Shown one piece after another: positions 10,546-22,407 of a DNA stretch of 64,000 bases. The first letter of the stretch is position 1, and every line of letters begins with the position of its first letter. This DNA comes from Cannabis sativa. Its lineage: Eukaryota > Streptophyta > Magnoliopsida > Rosales > Cannabaceae. A model generated the notes under the pieces. That model was not told where the DNA came from. It worked only from the letters and a program-made list of their open reading frames with translations, and did no database searches. Location of the stretch: contig NC_083605.1 of the NCBI RefSeq assembly GCF_029168945.1, positions 72,806,969 to 72,870,968 of the forward strand. The letters are read 5' to 3'. The translations under genes and the position numbers were made by a program.

Positions 10546-12708
10546 TTTTTTTTACTGTAAAATGATTTGATTTTAGTTTTTAATTAAGCCAAAACTCTAC
10601 TGATAAAACCATAAGAACCTCCATTGTTGTAAGTTTGAACAACTCTAATATTCCAAGACTCATGGACTAAGATTTATCAATACACACCAACCACATAAAA
10701 AAGCTTGTATGAGTATAAACTAATATTTGAGATGTGTTTAACCTAGAAACTCAAAATCAAATGATAATTTGGAATGTTTATTAAGAATGTTTGGGTGAAT
10801 GTATTTTTTGGAAGCTCTGAGCCTGTTTATGACAAATACGTTTAGTCAAAACAAAAAAAATAATAACTTATAATTAGTCATAATTTTTTCACTTTTAGTT
10901 ACAAATTTTATTGTGACTAAAAATAAATTTTTTTATAGTGGTTAATAAAAATGATGCTACTGTGTTTTATAAAAAATATAGGAAGAATATATATTAAGTT
11001 CAAATCAAGGATAACTAAGGGTAAAATAAAAGGATTATTAGTTACTTAAATTTCGTTCAAAATAACTTAGTTATCCTAAATAGCAAACTATATTTATTTA
11101 TATAATAATTAATGATGATTATGACCCACAAATAGGAGAGGCATATATTAATGATACGTTTAGAAATATGATCACCACCCAAAATTCACAAAAATCATCA
11201 GCTATAGTAAACTAATAAGGTATAAATTAAGAGGAAAAAAAAATTGTATGAAGATTTTATATTAATAAATAAATAAGGTAAAGAGGAAACCACACAGAAC
11301 TAAAACCTAAACAAGATTTTCTTGGTTTTTTTCTTTTTCATTTCGAAACCAATTCTTTTCTTTTCTCTTTCTAATTATCTTAGTGAAAAGTTTCACAACA
11401 ATGAACTATAGTCATATATACTCTATAATTAAATATAACAAACAAAATCTGAGACACACATAATTAAAGATTAAGGTTAATTCAATATATGATCGAGAGA
11501 TATAAACATGTATCATCATATAATAATTAGGACTGGCCAATATCATCAAATACAAAAATCAAATTTCTATAGTGGATGCAACTATATTTATATATATATA
11601 TATATCTATCTTATTCCAAAACAATGAAACAATTAATATATATAATCAATAAGATAATAACTTAGCCTAGTATATTAACTAGGGATAATTGTGATATATA
11701 TACAATTCTCTATTCATGTACTTAAACAAACATTTACTTTGATCATCTATAGTATAATTAATTATTAATTAAGCAATATTTTAATATTCATAAGCGCAAA
11801 TAACCAGTCCAAAAATTAGTATATATATTACTTTAATTACTATTATGTAATGTTTCTCAACATCACTATAGTAATGTTTATAGCTACAAAAAGAACAAAC
11901 AGTGTAAAATTCTAAATATCACATGAGTAAAATTACGTACGAGGATATATAAAATTACAGATTTATTATAAAAATTAATAATTTTTGTTTATCTATATAT
12001 GGTTAATAAAACAAAACTGAAAAGTAGTGTAGAATTAAAGAAGGAAAGGAAGTATATTTGTCGAGGTGTAGTGACTATGATGATCAATAAATGAAAATTA
12101 ATTAGACAATATATGAGAGGATCGATACATACAATATATATATATATACATGATATATCTCTGAATGAATTAAATGCCTTTGATTTCTGTGGTTTGTATG
12201 TATTTGGGTATTGGCCATAAATGAGCAGGCAAAAAGAAACACTAATTTCGATGAGAGAGAGAGAAAGAGAGAGAGAGAGTGGCATTTTGGTAATTTTATG
12301 AAACAGAGAGGTTACGTAATAATTGTAATAATCCCCACGGAAATATATGCCCACACAAACACAAACACAAAACCCTATAAAATAAAAATTCAATCTTTAT
12401 TTCTTTTCATTTCTTCACTGATCTGAAATCTGTAATAGATAATGACACTGCACTGCACACCTTTATCACACCACTCCAAAAATATAAAATAAATTAAAAT
12501 AAATAAAAGGTTGAAAAACCATGTTCAAATTATTAACCATTAGCAGAAAAAAAAAAAAAAAACAAAAGGAAATAATCTTATGGAATAAAAATAATATATT
12601 GTATCTTATTAATTATATAATGTTAATGAACAAAAACAATATATATGATGAAATTGTAAAATAAAAATAATTAATTACCCAAAAATAACTTTTTTGTTGT
12701 TGTCTTTG
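10546..12708. other. AT-rich intergenic DNA downstream of the zinc-finger gene
   Basis: No gene seen. It contains the right-hand end of a CACTA MITE (10838-10940, ending TTTTTTTATAGTG), an AT microsatellite around 11586-11606 and a GA-rich microsatellite at 12251-12280. The last few hundred bases before 12709 are the expected 3'UTR/terminator region of the zinc-finger gene, but I could not pick a single poly(A) signal among many AT-rich candidates. Confidence 0.5.
12251..12280. repeat. (GA)n microsatellite
   Basis: An interrupted GA/GAAA tract, read as CTCTCT on the minus strand. It produces spurious Ser/Leu and Glu/Arg open frames on both strands. Confidence 0.85.
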
Positions 12709-13578
12709 TTAGTTAGATGAGGTTGGGCCATGCCCTAGCCTAAGCTCCAGATCGAGTTCTTCTTCTTCTTTTTCATTGTTATTATGATCATCATGATCTT
12801 CAGCAGCAACAGCCCATGACTGATTATTAGGATAAGCATTATTCATCATATAATTACTACTACTACTACCTCCGATCATCGGCCGTGACCCGGCGGCTCC
12901 GCCTTGATTAGGAGAGATAGAAAGATGAGTTCGGTGCTGATAATGATTATCATCACTACTGCATGCATTTGTACTTGAAATGTAAGTGCCGGAGCCGGCG
13001 CCGGCACCGTTGTAATTAGAGTTTGGTAATTGGTAGAGAAGACATAATCCGCTACCGTTGCCTCCTCCATTGGTGGCGGTAGAGGAGACAAATTCTCCTG
13101 TAGGGATTAAGAAAGAAGAAGCAGCCACGACAGTACCAGTGGCTGCTGCTCCAGATACACCACCACCACCAGGATGATGCTGGTGGTGGTGGTTAGTTAT
13201 AGAATTTGATGGAGGTAGGACTTGGTGAAGTCTAGCGCGGTCTCGGCGGTGGACATTCATGTGGCCGCCGAGTGCCTGTGCTGACCGGAATTCTCTCCTG
13301 CAAAAAGCACAGGTGTAGGATCTCGGCGGCCACGTGGTCCCCATGACGTTGCCGGTGTCCTCGGCAAACGCCCTGACTTCCCATGAGTCATCCTCATGAG
13401 GTTCTTGATGGTGTTTAGGGTTCCACATCCAAGAAGGAGTGGTAGTAGTAGTAGTAGTTGGGGTTAGGGTATTAGGGTTTAATTGATGATAGTGATCTTG
13501 ATCTTGATTTTGGTTGTCTTGTGATTGAGCCAAGTTGTGGAGGTGGGTCAAGGAGAGAAGACCAAGCTCAGTAGCCAT
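12709..13578 (-). CDS. C2H2 zinc-finger transcriptional repressor, SUPERMAN/RBE type
   Basis: Encodes 289 residues in a single exon. One plant C2H2 finger spans about residues 88-112 ([20 protein letters not shown]), with zinc ligands C90, C93, H106 and H110 and the plant-specific QALGGH motif at 101-106. WPPR precedes it and a basic RRDRARL stretch follows, both typical of the SUPERMAN/RABBIT EARS/ZFP10-11 group. A C-terminal LDLELRLG at about 275-282 is an EAR motif, which in this family recruits TOPLESS-type co-repressors. The product is therefore probably a nuclear repressor of developmental genes. Between finger and tail lie His-, Gly-, Ser- and Asn-rich low-complexity stretches. I chose the ATG at 13578 (ACCCATGGC context, giving [10 protein letters not shown]); the frame stays open for ten codons upstream but begins with GTG, not ATG. 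Which paralogue it is cannot be decided here. Confidence 0.93.
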   Translation of the reverse strand: MATELGLLSLTHLHNLAQSQDNQNQDQDHYHQLNPNTLTPTTTTTTTPSWMWNPKHHQEPHEDDSWEVRAFAEDTGNVMGTTWPPRSYTCAFCRREFRSAQALGGHMNVHRRDRARLHQVLPPSNSITNHHHQHHPGGGGVSGAAATGTVVAASSFLIPTGEFVSSTATNGGGNGSGLCLLYQLPNSNYNGAGAGSGTYISSTNACSSDDNHYQHRTHLSISPNQGGAAGSRPMIGGSSSSNYMMNNAYPNNQSWAVAAEDHDDHNNNEKEEEELDLELRLGHGPTSSN

Positions 13579-13714
13579 GGGTACAAGTGTTTTTTTCTCT
13601 AATAACACATTTTAAGATATTTAAACAGATAGATGTGATGATGATGATATTTTTTGATGATAGGGAGAGTTGGGTATGTGGGAATGATGAAACTGAAAAG
13701 GAAAAAGGAGACAT

Positions 13715-13728
13715 GGGCTATTTATATA
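13715..13728 (-). promoter_or_regulatory. Probable TATA box of the zinc-finger gene
   Basis: On the minus strand TATATAAATAGCCC lies about 140 bp upstream of the ATG, a normal position for a plant core promoter with a short 5'UTR. The surroundings are AT-rich, so other TATA-like words exist (13731-13740). Confidence 0.55.
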
Positions 13729-13740
13729 TATTTATATAAA

Positions 13741-15699
13741 GATAATTGTATAAGGGATGATATGGGCTATATAGTGTGGAGACAAAAAAAATCAAAAACC
13801 CTAATAATCTATCGATGAAATCGAATCTATCACCCAAATTTGACAACAAAGTGATTGGATTTTAGTATATATACCATAATTGAGAGATTATATATATAAT
13901 ATCTCACTTTGGCATCAACGCCCCTCTGTAGAACTACTTGCTCAGCTAGTTTAGAATGTCTTAATTTCTTATTATAGTTAATTATAATTAGCTAATAATG
14001 ATCATCTTCAATCTATCTTTTTCACACCATCATCATCATCATATTCAAATACATATATTTTATAACGAGTATAAATATATATATATATATGAACTTAGCT
14101 ACAGAGCGGAGAGTCCTAAAACGCGGTGAGATATACGGACATATATAACAATGAGATGTATTTTTTGACACTAAATTAAGTACATTAATTTATTCTAAAA
14201 TAGTCTGTAATATATCTTAATTAAGTATGTTTTGTCATCAAATGTTTTGTCATCAAACTCATTTTAAAATGATTATATCATGACCCACAAATCTTAATTA
14301 CTGACATATATTTTATAATAGAATATATAATGCTGTTTTTTTTTTGTCCAAAAAAGAAAATCTTTTATTATATTTCACAATGTGTAATATACAAAGTATG
14401 TATATATATATAATATATTTGATATAAAAAATCACACTAAATATGGTATTTATTCAATTACCAAAATTCTAAATCTATACAAAGTATATTTTGTTTTGAG
14501 TTTTAAAAAAAAATCTCTGAAAATCTAGCAGTACTTTATTATTTTATTTTTTTCAAAAAAAAAAAAAAACGAAATTTATTTAGTACAAAAGTTCAATGTG
14601 GATTTTAATTTTCAAAATCTATTTTTTTTTTTTTTTTTTTTGAGAACTAGAATCCCAAAAATCTATTTATTTAAAAAATAGAAAATAGACATATTACTAG
14701 TTATTATTATTTTTTTTCCCTATCACCTTTTAGAAGTTGACCATTTGATTTATTGTGGGGTAGTTATGAATAATTATTATATATGGTGTACTAGCTAGTT
14801 ATATCTTTTTATGTTACGTGGTTTTCTTATTTTAATTTTTTTTAGGTTTTGTTTTTCTTATGGCTTCAATTTTTGTATTTCACAAATACAATTAATTTGT
14901 TGGCCTCATATGTTATAATTATAGTTTTTATAAGGACTATTGGGTCGTAATTCAAATATGTTTTTTCAATAAATTAGTAACATGTTGATTTTTTAATCTT
15001 GATCTTCAATTTAAATAAAAAAGACCAAAATTATTTATTAATTTTGTAGCTTCTAAAAATATTTAAGATATTTTACATATGTTCTATTTTTGTAAAATAG
15101 AATACTTAAGATTTTTTTTTTTTTTGCTTATATAAGAATACTAAAGATGTTTGTTAAGAGGAAAATAATCAATACATAAAATATTTAATTAATTTCATAA
15201 AATAGATAAATAAGATTTTTATTAAGTTTAAATTTTTTTATTAGTAAGATATACATTCTATTTTATTGGGTGTAAATAGATAGATATTGTCTTAATTTAA
15301 TTATATATACTAATAAATTTATTTGTTATATATATATAGTATGATTATTAGTATATATATTGGTTATATAATTATCAAATATAAAATATTCACTTAAAAA
15401 GAATAAAGAAATCTTATTAATTTAAAATTATGTTTGTTAATTAAAAACTTTGATAAAATACTCACCTCCATAAATATTTTACATAAGATAAAATGTCAAT
15501 TGAAGGGCAAGTTTGTTTAGCATAACTTTTTTGTGGCTAATTATGTAATACAATTAGTAAAAGCCCAAAAACATTCTCACTTTTTATATAGGCTATAGAT
15601 ATATGATAGTAAGACCATGTTGGTTTTTTGCCCTATATATTTTTTTTTTGATGATTTTCATGATGTTTTTTATGGTTATTTTTGTCATTTTTATGATTT
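13741..15699. other. AT-rich upstream intergenic region
   Basis: Promoter-distal DNA of the zinc-finger gene. No gene or terminal-repeat pair was recognised. It has long T and A runs (14337-14346, 14621-14641, 15112-15125) and several AT microsatellite stretches (14076-14090, 15330-15360). A (CAT)n-like run (CATCATCATCATCAT) lies at 14028-14043. Confidence 0.45.
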
Positions 15700-18600
15700 A
15701 CTTCATTGGATTACATCTAATGGATTTAGACCCAATCGATCTAATTTAATTATTTATTGAATATTGAATTTTGTCATCCGATCCAATCCAATCCAATTGA
15801 GTCATCCGATCCGATCTGATCCGATCCAATGAATATATTGGATTAAATCGGTTCCAACCATTGGATGCATTGATTTGGTTTTCTATTGGATTGGATAATC
15901 CAATCCATTTTAGCTACCATGATTTCATTAAAAAGAAAAATATTTATAAAAAAATATAATTTAAAATTTAATAATCCAACATACATAATAAATATTAGTT
16001 TATCCAACCTAATTCTCATGATCTCATAATAAAACAACTAAAAAATAAAAATTATTCAATACGCGCATTTTATTAAAGTTTAGGAATATGAGAATTAATA
16101 TTTTAGATTTAAAGTTTTTGTTTTTTTTTTAGACAAAATGATTAAAATCACTCATGAATTTACGACGCCCACGTCCGCCACCGGCGCTGGAACCTCCTCG
16201 AACCAAGATAGCTCATCGTCTAACCGCAGAGCATGCTTTGCCAACCATGGGCCGCTAAAATCTTAGAGCAAGCCCCATGGGACAAAACTGCCCCCGGAAA
16301 TTTAGACAATAAAGCTATAAAATCTTCAAACAACGCTCCTAACTCAATAAAATACTGAAGTTCCACCTGAAAATAACATCAAAAAACAGCATAAAACTTT
16401 AATTAGAAAACTCTAAAGAGAATCAACCAACCACCAAGATTAAGCAACTAGATCTCCCTATAAAATACTAGAACTAGCCAAAGGGATTACCCTTTGGCTA
16501 GTAACAACTAAATTATAGCATTCTACTTCATATCCTTAGGATCGCTATTCCTTACTTTTACACTTTTAAAATCAAACATAAATAAAAATTTTCCTTTTAA
16601 TACCCATTATTCCTTAAATATTCAAAATATTATATACTAATTATTTCATTTTATCTCTTAAAAATATTACTTATTTATAGACTAAAACATGTCAAAATTC
16701 TTAATAAGTCAAATTATTTATTATTTTATTTATAGCGTAAAACATGGTATCTATAATCTTTATTCAACTTAATTAATTAAACCAAAATTGTATTAATATC
16801 CTTAAAACTTAAGATTGCACTTTTCACATTTAAAAGTATCATTTTTCTAATACCACTTCATCATACATTTAATTAAAAATATTAAATTAATATTAATTAA
16901 TCCAATTCGACATTATGACATAATGCTTCCTTATTTATTATTTAAATAGATAACCTCCTAATTATTATTCCATTCAAATTATTATAAAAACTATTCATAT
17001 TAGTATCTTTCTATACAACTAATAAGACAATACTCTCAATACTTCATTAGTATTTATTTCCCATTTATTTCAATATCTTTCCAAAAATAAAAAACAAAGT
17101 AAAACAAAGTATTCTCAATTCACAATTAATATCCCTACCTCCAATTTATTACAAAATCCCACATTTATAATTTATATACCAAAATTAATATTATATTATC
17201 TATAATATTATGTTATCTATAATAAATTCATATTTATAATTTATATACCCAAAATTAATATTATGTTATCTATAATAAACTAATAAGGCAATAATCTCAT
17301 AATTATATACCATAATTGTTAGCTATTAAATTTTATAATATTTTTACAATTCGTGATATCTTGTAATTTTAACCAATTACCCTAAATAATTATGACACAA
17401 TGCTTCTTTATTTATTATTTAAATAGATAATCTCCTAATTATTATGCCATTCAAATTATTATAAAAATTATTCATATTAGTATCTTCCTATACAACTAAT
17501 AAGGTAATAATCTCAATACTTCATTAATTTACTTTCCATTTATTTCAATATCTTCCCAAAAATAAAAAATAAAATAAAACAAAGTATTCTCAATTCACAA
17601 TTAATGTTCCTACCTCCAATTTATTACAAAATCCCACATTTATAATTTATATACCAAAATTAATATTATGTTATCTATAATAAACTCATATTTATAATTT
17701 ATATACCCAAAATTAATATTATGTTATCTATAATAAACTAATAAGGCAATAATATCATAATTATATACCATAATTATTAGATATTAAATTTTATAATATT
17801 TTTACAATTCATGATATCTTGTAATTTTAACCAAATTACCCTAAATAATTAAGGGCCAGCCATAAATCAGGCGTGAAAACCTTGAAAGGAACCAATGCCA
17901 TAAACAATGGCGCAGCTCATCCATCAAATTTGTACTTCCATTTCTTCCATCAAAAAAGCTAATACCACTCATCTAGAAGTTCTTTAAAAATACAAATAAT
18001 ATAATAATTTTGGTGAACAAACCAAAATTCTATAATATTATTGTGTCAAAATTTTCTTATACATTCAATACCAGAAAACGTGAAAATTTAAACAAACTAC
18101 CCTAAATAATTAGGGGCCCAACCATATAATAGGTGCTAAAGCCTTGTAAGGTGCTAAAGCCATAAATAATGGCGCAAAAAAGAACAAAATCAATATAAAA
18201 CAAATCTATAACAAAATTAACAGTATATCCCATTATATCAGCTCACCCAAAAAGAACAAAATCAATAACAAACAACATGATGAAATCAACTATCCACCAT
18301 TTCAGCCTTCAACCCGGCCAACGCAACACTGACCGAGATCTCCCAGGCTCAAAACTAAATCTAAAAAATTTAACTCAAAAATTTCATCACACTGTGCAAA
18401 CATTCAAGCAAAAATTCTAAAATCCATAGGCCTTTCACTAACTCAAAATGAAACCAGCATAAATTTCTAAACAAACCAACTACAAACAATCTTAATGAAT
18501 CTAAAACTAAAGGACTAGTGTCTAGATTCACATACTGTATGTATATACAATCTGTGGCACAAAAATAAAAAATAAAATAATATAAACTAGAGGAATAGTG

Positions 18601-19319
18601 TTACTATGTTTTAGAAATCCGTCTCCTACGAAGAAATTGGGGTCTCAAGGCCAGGAAAATTTAGGGGATTAAAAATTTTAGGTTCGAAAAGATATTTCTA
18701 AAATTTATAACTCATATGAATATCTAAAAAGAATGGAAGATTTAATTCAAAAAAAAAAAAAAAACTCACCTCATAATCGAGTTTTCAGTCCAATCCGAGA
18801 AAATACTAGCAACTGATAAAATACAAAGAAAAGTGTTTGCAGCCATGGCATCACAATCTTTTTTTTATTTTTTTAATTGTTGTATATATCTATAGAATGG
18901 GGGCTCATATATATTACAACACTAATACATAGTATATAATGACCATGATAATTTCGAATATCATGTTATAAAGCCAGAAGCCATATTCTTCTTTGTATGT
19001 GAGGAGGTTAAAGTTTTTGTTCTTTAATCTCGTGTTAAATAATATATATTAAATTAATTAATATATATTTTAAATAAAATATATTCAATATGTAAAATTA
19101 TAAATATAATTGGATGACCATATTAGATGATAATTGGATCGGTTTGGTCGGTTATCTATTAGATTGGATGTTCCATCCAACAATCGATCCGATCCAATTG
19201 AATTTTAAAAATTTACGTCCGATCCAATCCAATTATGATTGGATATCCGATTTTATTGGATCAGTTGGGATTGGATCGGTCGGATGTAATCAAATTGGAT
19301 AACTTTCTGCACACCCCTA
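15700..19319. mobile_element. Composite repeat with TTGGATCGG-rich inverted arms (possible hAT-like element)
   Basis: The right arm (about 19110-19319) is packed with GGATCGG/ATCCGATCC words and ends CTGCACACCCCTA, the complement of a TAGGGGTGTGCAG terminus common in plant hAT elements. The left arm (about 15705-15910) has the same words in opposite orientation (TTGGATTACATC, ATCCGATCCAATCC). I could not find a matching left terminus or an 8-bp duplication, so the left boundary is approximate. The interior has no transposase. It has a GC-richer patch at 16165-16310 and tandemly duplicated AT-rich DNA. Confidence 0.5.
16914..17850. repeat. 477-bp tandem duplication
   Basis: Two diverged direct copies begin TATGACA(T/C)AATGCTTC at 16914 and 17391. 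Both run through the same ordered landmarks: TTATTATTTAAATAGATAA, CACAATTAATRTYCCTACCTC, and two TATACC(C)AAAATTAATATTA blocks, to ACCCTAAATAATTA. The second copy is about 17 bp shorter. A further partial echo, ACCCTAAATAATTAGGGGCC with AATGGCGCA, follows at 18090-18175, resembling 17840-17920. Confidence 0.82.
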
Positions 19320-20191
19320 TGTTAAGGATAAATTTGTGGTATATGGTCAATAAATAAGAGAAGTATTTTATTTTGTGCTCACTACTTCTACAAATGACTT
19401 TTCAGATTGATAGATAAGTGTTTCAAGTATTGATATTATAATATATGTATATATAGATTGTTTTACTATTTTTATTCACATTACTTATATTTTTTTTATT
19501 AAAATGTGTAGTAATAGAGTTTTATTTATTATTATTAATCTATAGGTTAATTTTGTGGAGGGCCTACTGCTACAAAGATTTTGCCAATAAGTTTATTTTA
19601 AATATAATTTATTTAAGAGTTGTTATCTTCTAATTATTAAGAATTTTTCTATTAGTTTTATTAATACCATTGTTAGGGGCTGGGTTAATTCACTTTTCTT
19701 CATCTTATTTTATTTTGTAGATGTTTTGTGTGAACTTTTCTTGATAAGTTAATGAGTTGAAGTGTAGTTTTTCATTTTTCTCCCATTTGCTTGCTTTCTT
19801 TGACCGTTCATATTTTGACAAAGCATACCATTCGATTAGACGATAAGCTATCTTTGGTTCGAAAAGGATCTTACGCTATTTGTAAATATTTGCATTGTAA
19901 ATTCATAATTAATTCTAATCACTACATCAAAAAATAGACATATTGTCTTTGTTCCAAAAAAAAAAAAAAAAACAAAACGAAAAAAAACTTATTATATATC
20001 CTTTAATCATAAAATAACTATAACTGATATATATAACAATAAAGATTTGTAATAAACTAGTGAAAGATTTTTCTTTGGTATTTAGATTTTCTTCAATAGA
20101 ATTATTTTGCCATTTTTGTTTTATATATAAAAAAAAAACTATAATTCTGAAAATTAATATAACAACTGAATTTTGAATTTATGCTCTATCC
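19320..20191. other. Intergenic sequence
   Basis: AT-rich DNA without recognised genes or element boundaries. It has an A-run at 19956-19972. Confidence 0.4.
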
Positions 20192-20927
20192 CACATTACA
20201 TAAAATCTATCTTTTAGTCACAATAAAACTTGTAACTAAAAGTAAAAAAATTGTGACTAATTATAAATAATAATTCTTATTATTGTGACTAAAAACTTTG
20301 TGGCTAAATGTATTCGTCACAAAATTATAATTTTTTGTGACTAAATGTGTTTTTAGTCACAATACTTATTGTGACTAAATCTAAATTAATGACAATTTAT
20401 ATTTAAATATTATGTTTTAGTAACAAGTAACTTTTTGTTGTTACTAAAAATCACATTTAGTAACAAAAATTTTATATTGTGACTAAAAGCTTATCACTAA
20501 AAGTAATTTTTTTTAGGCTAATTAGTAATTTTCTCCCCGAACTTTGACATGTACAAAATCATGCCCCCTGAACTTTTTTGGCCGCTAAAAATTCCCCATA
20601 AACTATTGAGATTGTTAGATTTAAGGACTTTTATCTAATTTTAGTAAAAAAATTTCTAACATGGATCAAAGTTTAGGGGGCATGATTTAGTACTTATCAA
20701 AGTTTGAAGGGCATGATTTGGTAGATATCAAAGTCTGGGGAGCATGGTTTAGTACATAAACAATCACTGAAACAGTAAAATTGAATGAAATTAGACAAAA
20801 GTCCTTAAATCTAACAATCTCAATAGTTCAAGGGGAATTTTTAAGGGTCAAAAAAGTTCAGGAGACATAATTTGGTACATGTCAAAGTTCGGGGAAAAAA
20901 TTGCTAATTAGCCATTTTTTTATAGTG
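20192..20927. mobile_element. Degenerate CACTA-type MITE, interrupted
   Basis: The same internal word series as the 1323-1652 element (TTTTAGTCACAA, TTGTGACTAAAT, GTGGCTAAATGTATTCGTCAC) runs from a decayed CACATTACATAAAATCT end to TTTTTTATAGTG. A 398-bp MULE-type MITE splits it at 20516-20913. Without that insertion the element is about 330 bp, like its relatives. No clean 3-bp duplication remains. Confidence 0.75.
20516..20913. mobile_element. MULE-type MITE nested in the CACTA MITE (398 bp)
   Basis: Long terminal inverted repeats begin GGCTAATTAG and end CTAATTAGCC. Both arms continue with complementary CCCCGAACTTTGACATGTAC-type sequence for more than 100 bases. The flanks read TTTTTTTTA (20507-20515) and ATTTTTTTA (20914-20922), which fits a 9-bp Mutator-type duplication slipped by one base in a T-run. 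The element has no coding capacity. Confidence 0.78.
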
Positions 20928-21343
20928 CATGTCATTTATGTACTTAAAAATTATCTTGGAAATATTTTCTTTCTATATGGCCAATTTTCTTATAATTACG
21001 TTATTTAATTAGAAATCATACCTTAATATATTCTAACATTTTTTCTTTTAGACAAAATGTGCTGTAATAAGATTTTGACCTTTATAGTATATCTAGCTAG
21101 CTGTACATAAAATTAATGATATATTTGGATAGACAATAAGATTTTTATATACTATTTTCTTATCATCAATAATTAATTATTATGTATATAATTATTAGAC
21201 AAATGAGTTGTCTTTTAACATGGTTATTTGGTGACCTTGGGAGTTTGGTGCTTTGGTCTTTCGTGCTGGTATTTTGTTTTTTTGAAGATTTTCTCAAGTT
21301 TCTTTAGTGTTCTCTGTTTTTAGTACTATTTCTTTGCGTTGCT

Positions 21344-22154
21344 ATGGACTCTGGACAGACCCATCGATTATACATGGATAAACAATATGTATCCATCTTG
21401 ATAAATGATGATGATGATGAGGGCCTCATTTTTGATGAAGGAGTAGATGGATTATTGGAGATTGATGATAACTGGTTATTAGTGGGGTCTTTCTTGACTA
21501 ACAGATCTACAAATTTTCAAGCTATGCAAAATAAGATGGTCATGCTATATATGGCGACTGGGGAGAGGTCTTTATGTTAAGGAATAGGATCCTAATCTTC
21601 TAATTTTACCATGAAGTAGATATCGAAAGGGTTATTGAAGGCAGCCCTTGGACATTCAATCGAGCCCCTTGGATCTTTGAACATGTTAAAAAGGAGAAAA
21701 TCTGCATCATGTACCCCTTACTAAACTTGAACTTTGGTTCCAGTTGCATAATATGCAAGTTAGTTTTATATCAGAAAGAATTATAAGAGGTGTTGGTAAG
21801 CTTATCAAATTGGATCCTAACAACTTTTTGGGCGTTTGGCGTGATTATTTAAGGATTCGAGTTAAGCTTCAAGTTGTTGTGCCACTGAAAAAGAAGAAGA
21901 AGTTGGAAATACAGGGTGGACCGATGTGTTATGTGACTTTTAAGTATGAGGATTTACCCACATTTTGCTTCATATGTGGAGTTCTTGAACACTCTGAGAG
22001 ATTTTGTGAAAGATTATTCCACACGCCAAAAGATCAAATTGTTAAAAGCTATGATCTTGAGTTAAAAGCTTTACTAAGAAGACATCACTATGCTAATGGT
22101 TCAAAATGGTTGAGATCGAGGGTGGCTATGAAACCTGGTTCTTCAACGGACTAA
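21344..22154 (+). pseudogene. LINE-A ORF1 relic with CCHC zinc knuckle
   Basis: The start MDSGQTHRLY is followed by an N-terminal domain of the kind found in plant LINE ORF1 (DUF4283-like). The frame breaks at 21580 and resumes in another frame around 21600-21740. The segment 21744-22154 carries the zinc knuckle CFICGVLEHSERFC (C-x2-C-x4-H-x4-C) used for nucleic-acid binding. It cannot encode a full protein. The ORF2 endonuclease expected after it is missing; the sequence passes within about 250 bp into RT. Confidence 0.75.
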
Positions 22155-22407
22155 GGGGAGAGCAGTAACATGGTGGTCAACGATCATATTCGATGACAGC
22201 AGTGGATGTTGGTCAACGCCCATTGATTCCTCACAATCAAGAATCTTTATTACAACCTAGTAATATTGCTACTAGTAATGTGGGATTGAATGGGGAGAGT
22301 TTAGTGTCAGGATAAGGATATGGTGTGTTGGGAATTAATGAAAATTCCCTTCAAATAGGGGTGGTCAACGATGGAGAGGTTAGTGGCGCCAAATAAGGAC
22401 ATTTCAA

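Noticed and set aside
13579..13608. In-frame N-terminal extension of the zinc-finger protein (ten residues)
   Set aside because: The extension begins with GTG, not ATG. The ATG at 13578 has a good context and gives the expected family N-terminus.
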